Below are positions 15,020 to 16,761 of a stretch of 16,761 nucleotides of DNA, piece after piece (position 1 is the stretch's first letter; every line of letters starts with the position of its first letter). Source of the DNA: Ruminococcus sp. UBA7477 (GTDB lineage: Bacteria > Bacillota > Clostridia > Oscillospirales > Ruminococcaceae); NCBI GenBank assembly GCA_002479715.1, contig DLOT01000028.1, positions 31,297 through 48,057 on the forward strand. The letters run 5' to 3'. The translations under genes and the position numbers were made by a program. The notes under the pieces are model-generated. The model saw only the letters and a list, made by a program, of their open reading frames with translations, was not told the DNA's origin and did not search any database.

Positions 15020-15048
15020 ATGATAACACGTTTTTCCCCTATTGTCAA
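15020..15048 (-). promoter_or_regulatory. Near-consensus promoter overlapping the sigG stop codon
   Basis: On the minus strand a perfect TTGACA (15048-15043) and TATCAT (15025-15020) are spaced 17 nt apart. The TGA in TTGACA is the sigG stop codon. The predicted start near 15013 is only about 10 nt before the terminator stem, so transcripts either end as an RNA of about 45 nt or read through to tyrS. Confidence 0.75.
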
Positions 15049-15821
15049 GAGCGAAGCTGTTTTTTGACTTCATCCAGTGCGGATTTTTCCAGCCTTGAAA
15101 CCTGAGCCTGTGATATTCCGATCTGTTTTGCCACTTCAACCTGTGTTTTTCCGCGAATATAGCGCATATACAGTATCTTTTTTTCACGTTCGCAGAGCTT
15201 TTTAAGAGCCTCCCGCACGGAAAGCTCACTGAGCCATTCTTCGTCGTCACAGCGGTCGCTGAGCTGATCCAGAAGATAGAGTGCGTCACCGCTGTCTGAG
15301 AAAACAGGTTCGTAGAGCGAAAGAGGGTCTGAGATGGATTCAAGTGCCGTAACCACATCATGTCTCGGTGCTTCGATATCCTTGGCAATTTCGGTTACGG
15401 TCGGCTCCCGTTTCAGTGAAGCCGTCAGCTTTTCCTTGCTCTGCATAGCTTTAAACGCGAGATCTCGCAGTGATCTTGACACTCTTACCGGAGTATTATC
15501 CCGAAGGTGACGCCTTAGCTCCCCTGCGATCATCGGAACAGCGTAGGTAGAAAAACGCACATCAAGGGTGTCGTCAAAGTTGTCAATAGCTTTTATCAGA
15601 CCGATAACTCCGACCTGAAACAAATCATCCGGGCATTCTCCCCTTCCCAGATATTTTTGCAAAACGCTAAGAACCAAACGCAGATTGCAAACGATCAGCT
15701 GCTCTCTTGCCTGCTTGTCACCGTTATGCGCCTTGCGGATAAGATCCAGTTTTTCGCTTTCATTTAATGTCTGAAGCCGTGATGTATTAACGCCGCTGAT
15801 TTCAACCTTATTGTATTGCAT
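15045..15821 (-). CDS. sigG: RNA polymerase sporulation sigma factor G
   Basis: Sigma-G directs late gene expression in the forespore during endospore formation. The 258-residue protein closely resembles Bacillus sigma-G from the N-terminus: NKVEISGVNTSRL, the region 2 core NLRLVLSVLQ, DDLFQVGVIGLIKAIDNFD and RFSTYAVPMIAGELRRHLRD. Region 3 has VRVSRSLRDLAFKA, and region 4 ends KTQVEVAKQIGISQAQVSRLEKSA, a complete helix-turn-helix. The ATG has GAGG 7 nt upstream. It stands alone between two strong terminators, behind the ATP synthase operon; in many Clostridia and Bacilli sigG follows sigE and spoIIGA, which are not in this window. From memory of B. subtilis, Asn45 of sigma-G matters for the anti-sigma CsfB; the aligned residue here is Val in LIVCNLRL. 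Confidence 0.93.
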   Translation of the reverse strand: MQYNKVEISGVNTSRLQTLNESEKLDLIRKAHNGDKQAREQLIVCNLRLVLSVLQKYLGRGECPDDLFQVGVIGLIKAIDNFDDTLDVRFSTYAVPMIAGELRRHLRDNTPVRVSRSLRDLAFKAMQSKEKLTASLKREPTVTEIAKDIEAPRHDVVTALESISDPLSLYEPVFSDSGDALYLLDQLSDRCDDEEWLSELSVREALKKLCEREKKILYMRYIRGKTQVEVAKQIGISQAQVSRLEKSALDEVKKQLRS

Positions 15822-15853
15822 AAGTATACCTCGGCCTTAAATTTCTTTGCAAA

Positions 15854-15887
15854 GGTACTATACCCCATTTTAAGCCAAGTATACGCG
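15854..15887 (-). promoter_or_regulatory. Possible forespore-type promoter for sigG
   Basis: On the minus strand GCGTA lies 16 nt before GGGTATAGT. This partly resembles the sigma-F/G-type pattern GYWTA, spacer of 15-16, GGNRANANT, with two mismatches. No convincing sigma-A -35 sits before the TATAGT. In B. subtilis sigG is transcribed by sigma-F, which fits, but the match is imperfect. Confidence 0.35.
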
Positions 15888-15889
15888 TA

Positions 15890-15923
15890 AAAATCGGACT
15901 TCAGGCAATATGCCCAAAGTCCG
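15890..15923 (-). terminator. Rho-independent terminator of the ATP synthase operon
   Basis: On the minus strand CGGACTTTGGGC pairs with GCCTGAAGTCCG (12 bp with two G-U) around a 5-nt loop, then ATTTTT. It begins 16 nt after the atpC stop and isolates the atp operon from sigG. Confidence 0.9.
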
Positions 15924-15939
15924 CGGTTATGATAATTTG

Positions 15940-16194
15940 TTATTTAACAGACTGCGCAAGGATGACCGTTTCGTCCTTACCGACCTTGACGATCCCGTCT
16001 GTAGCTTCATAGACTTTCTCGATCCCGCCCTCCAATACGACTCTGATTTTTCCGTCCCTGATAGTTGAAACGTATGGAACATGACCTGCCATAATTCCTA
16101 TATCGCCGGCCGCAGCACGAACAATGGTCTTTACGACATCATGCTCGACGGTACTGGTCACAGGAGTTACGATTTTCAAAGTATAAGTCTTCAT
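15940..16194 (-). CDS. atpC: ATP synthase epsilon subunit, short form without C-terminal helices
   Basis: Epsilon belongs to the central stalk of F1 and couples rotation to catalysis. This 84-residue protein is the N-terminal ten-strand beta-sandwich only: LKIVTPVTSTVEHDV, GDIGIMAGHVPYVSTIRDG and a final ATDGIVKVGKDETVILAQSVK. Most bacterial epsilons have about 130-140 residues, the last 45-50 forming a helical hairpin that can block ATP hydrolysis. After the TAA there is only 16 nt before the terminator, so the missing part is not in another frame. The ATG has GAGG 8 nt upstream, 5 nt behind atpD, and ends the operon. Confidence 0.93.
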   Translation of the reverse strand: MKTYTLKIVTPVTSTVEHDVVKTIVRAAAGDIGIMAGHVPYVSTIRDGKIRVVLEGGIEKVYEATDGIVKVGKDETVILAQSVK

Positions 16195-16199
16195 GACAG

Positions 16200-16761
16200 T
16201 TACCTCTGAGAGGCTTTGGCTTTTTCGACAGCCTCGTCGATCGTTCCGACAAACAGGAATGCAGATTCGGGTAAATCGTCATGCTTTCCCTCGATTATTT
16301 CCTTGAAGCCGCGTATCGTTTCCTTGATAGGAACATATTTTCCCTTCATTCCCGTGAACTGCTCGGCAACACTGAACGGCTGTGACAGAAAACGCTGTAT
16401 TTTTCTTGCCCGTGAAACAGTCAGCTTATCCTCATCGGAAAGCTCGTCCATTCCCATGATGGCGATGATATCCTGCAACTCATTGTAACGCTGCAATATA
16501 GACTGGACCTGTCTTGCAACATCATAGTGTTCCTGTCCGACGATCTCGGGTGCCAGTATGCGCGAGGTAGAGTCAAGCGGGTCAACGGCAGGATAGATGC
16601 CCAGAGAAGAAATACTCCTGGAAAGAACGGTTTTGGCATCAAGGTGAGCAAATGTAGTAGCAGGGGCGGGGTCTGTCAGGTCGTCGGCAGGAACATAAAC
16701 AGCCTGAACGGAGGTGATAGAGCCTTTGTTCGTCGAGGTTATACGCTCCTGCAAAGCGCCC
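16200..16761 (-). CDS. atpD: F-type ATP synthase beta subunit, C-terminal 187 residues (partial)
   Basis: Beta carries the catalytic nucleotide sites of F1. Only the C-terminal part lies in the window; the frame is open past 16761. The sequence is highly conserved: GALQERITSTNKGSIT, the catalytic-site region VYVPADDLTDPAPATTFAHLD, YPAVDPLDSTSRIL, the DELSD loop (in MGMDELSDEDK), RARKIQRFLSQPFSVAEQFTG and a C-terminal helical domain ending EKAKASQR. The P-loop and Walker B lie outside. It is followed by atpC after 5 nt, the normal F-type order, which also excludes a V/A-type enzyme for this locus. Confidence 0.98.
   Translation of the reverse strand, partial: GALQERITSTNKGSITSVQAVYVPADDLTDPAPATTFAHLDAKTVLSRSISSLGIYPAVDPLDSTSRILAPEIVGQEHYDVARQVQSILQRYNELQDIIAIMGMDELSDEDKLTVSRARKIQRFLSQPFSVAEQFTGMKGKYVPIKETIRGFKEIIEGKHDDLPESAFLFVGTIDEAVEKAKASQR

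Noticed and set aside
15822..15884. Two copies of AAGTATAC, 55 bp apart, before sigG
   Set aside because: Only 8 bp, one copy overlaps the sigG RBS region; too short to claim an operator without comparison.

Overview
The window is chromosomal core DNA from a low-to-moderate-GC, endospore-forming Firmicute of the class Clostridia, most likely in the Oscillospirales/Ruminococcus neighbourhood. The evidence is a forespore sigma-G factor, a DnaD/DnaC-like primosome pair, the lepA-hemW pairing, a diacylglyceryl transferase with a long charged tail, and AGGAGG-type ribosome binding sites. The genus is inferred from gene style and was not tested. I recognise 17 genes, all on the minus strand, so transcription runs from high to low coordinates. 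I see no insertion sequence, phage, CRISPR array, tRNA or rRNA.

Layout in the direction of transcription. (1) 16761-15940: end of an F-type ATP synthase operon (atpD partial, atpC), closed by a strong terminator. (2) 15821-15045: sigG alone, with its own strong terminator. A near-consensus promoter begins inside the sigG stop codon and fires into that terminator toward tyrS. (3) 14865-13645: tyrS, followed by a weaker hairpin. (4) 13577-6681: a tight six-gene run, dnaD-like, dnaC/dnaI-like loader, malQ, lepA, a small membrane protein and hemW, with gaps of 7-24 nt. (5) 6535-4399: promoter, then an envelope cluster of a HlyD-like lipoprotein, a polytopic membrane protein and a single-pass small protein, closed by a terminator. 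(6) 4251-2045: promoter, then lgt and folD, 5 nt apart. (7) 2021-1: promoter, structured leader, rpsO, structured intergenic region, then pnp, cut by the window edge.

The window mixes housekeeping functions: energy (atp), sporulation (sigG), tRNA charging (tyrS), replication restart or initiation (dnaD, dnaC-like), glucan metabolism (malQ), translation (lepA, rpsO), radical-SAM heme handling (hemW), lipoprotein maturation (lgt), one-carbon metabolism (folD) and RNA decay (pnp). The uncharacterised protein-coding material is the envelope cluster at 4399-6535 and the small membrane protein at 7798-8283.

No obviously new large system is visible. The most interesting signals are in RNA. The pnp ribosome binding site can pair perfectly with an upstream anti-SD, which can pair instead with a further upstream copy of the SD-like sequence. 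The rpsO leader has several helices, one of which covers part of its SD. The tyrS leader has a terminator whose 5' arm has an alternative partner at the predicted transcript start. At protein level, the ATP synthase epsilon subunit lacks its C-terminal helical domain, Lgt has a roughly 135-residue charged tail, and the DnaC-like ATPase has Ser in place of the P-loop glycine before Lys.
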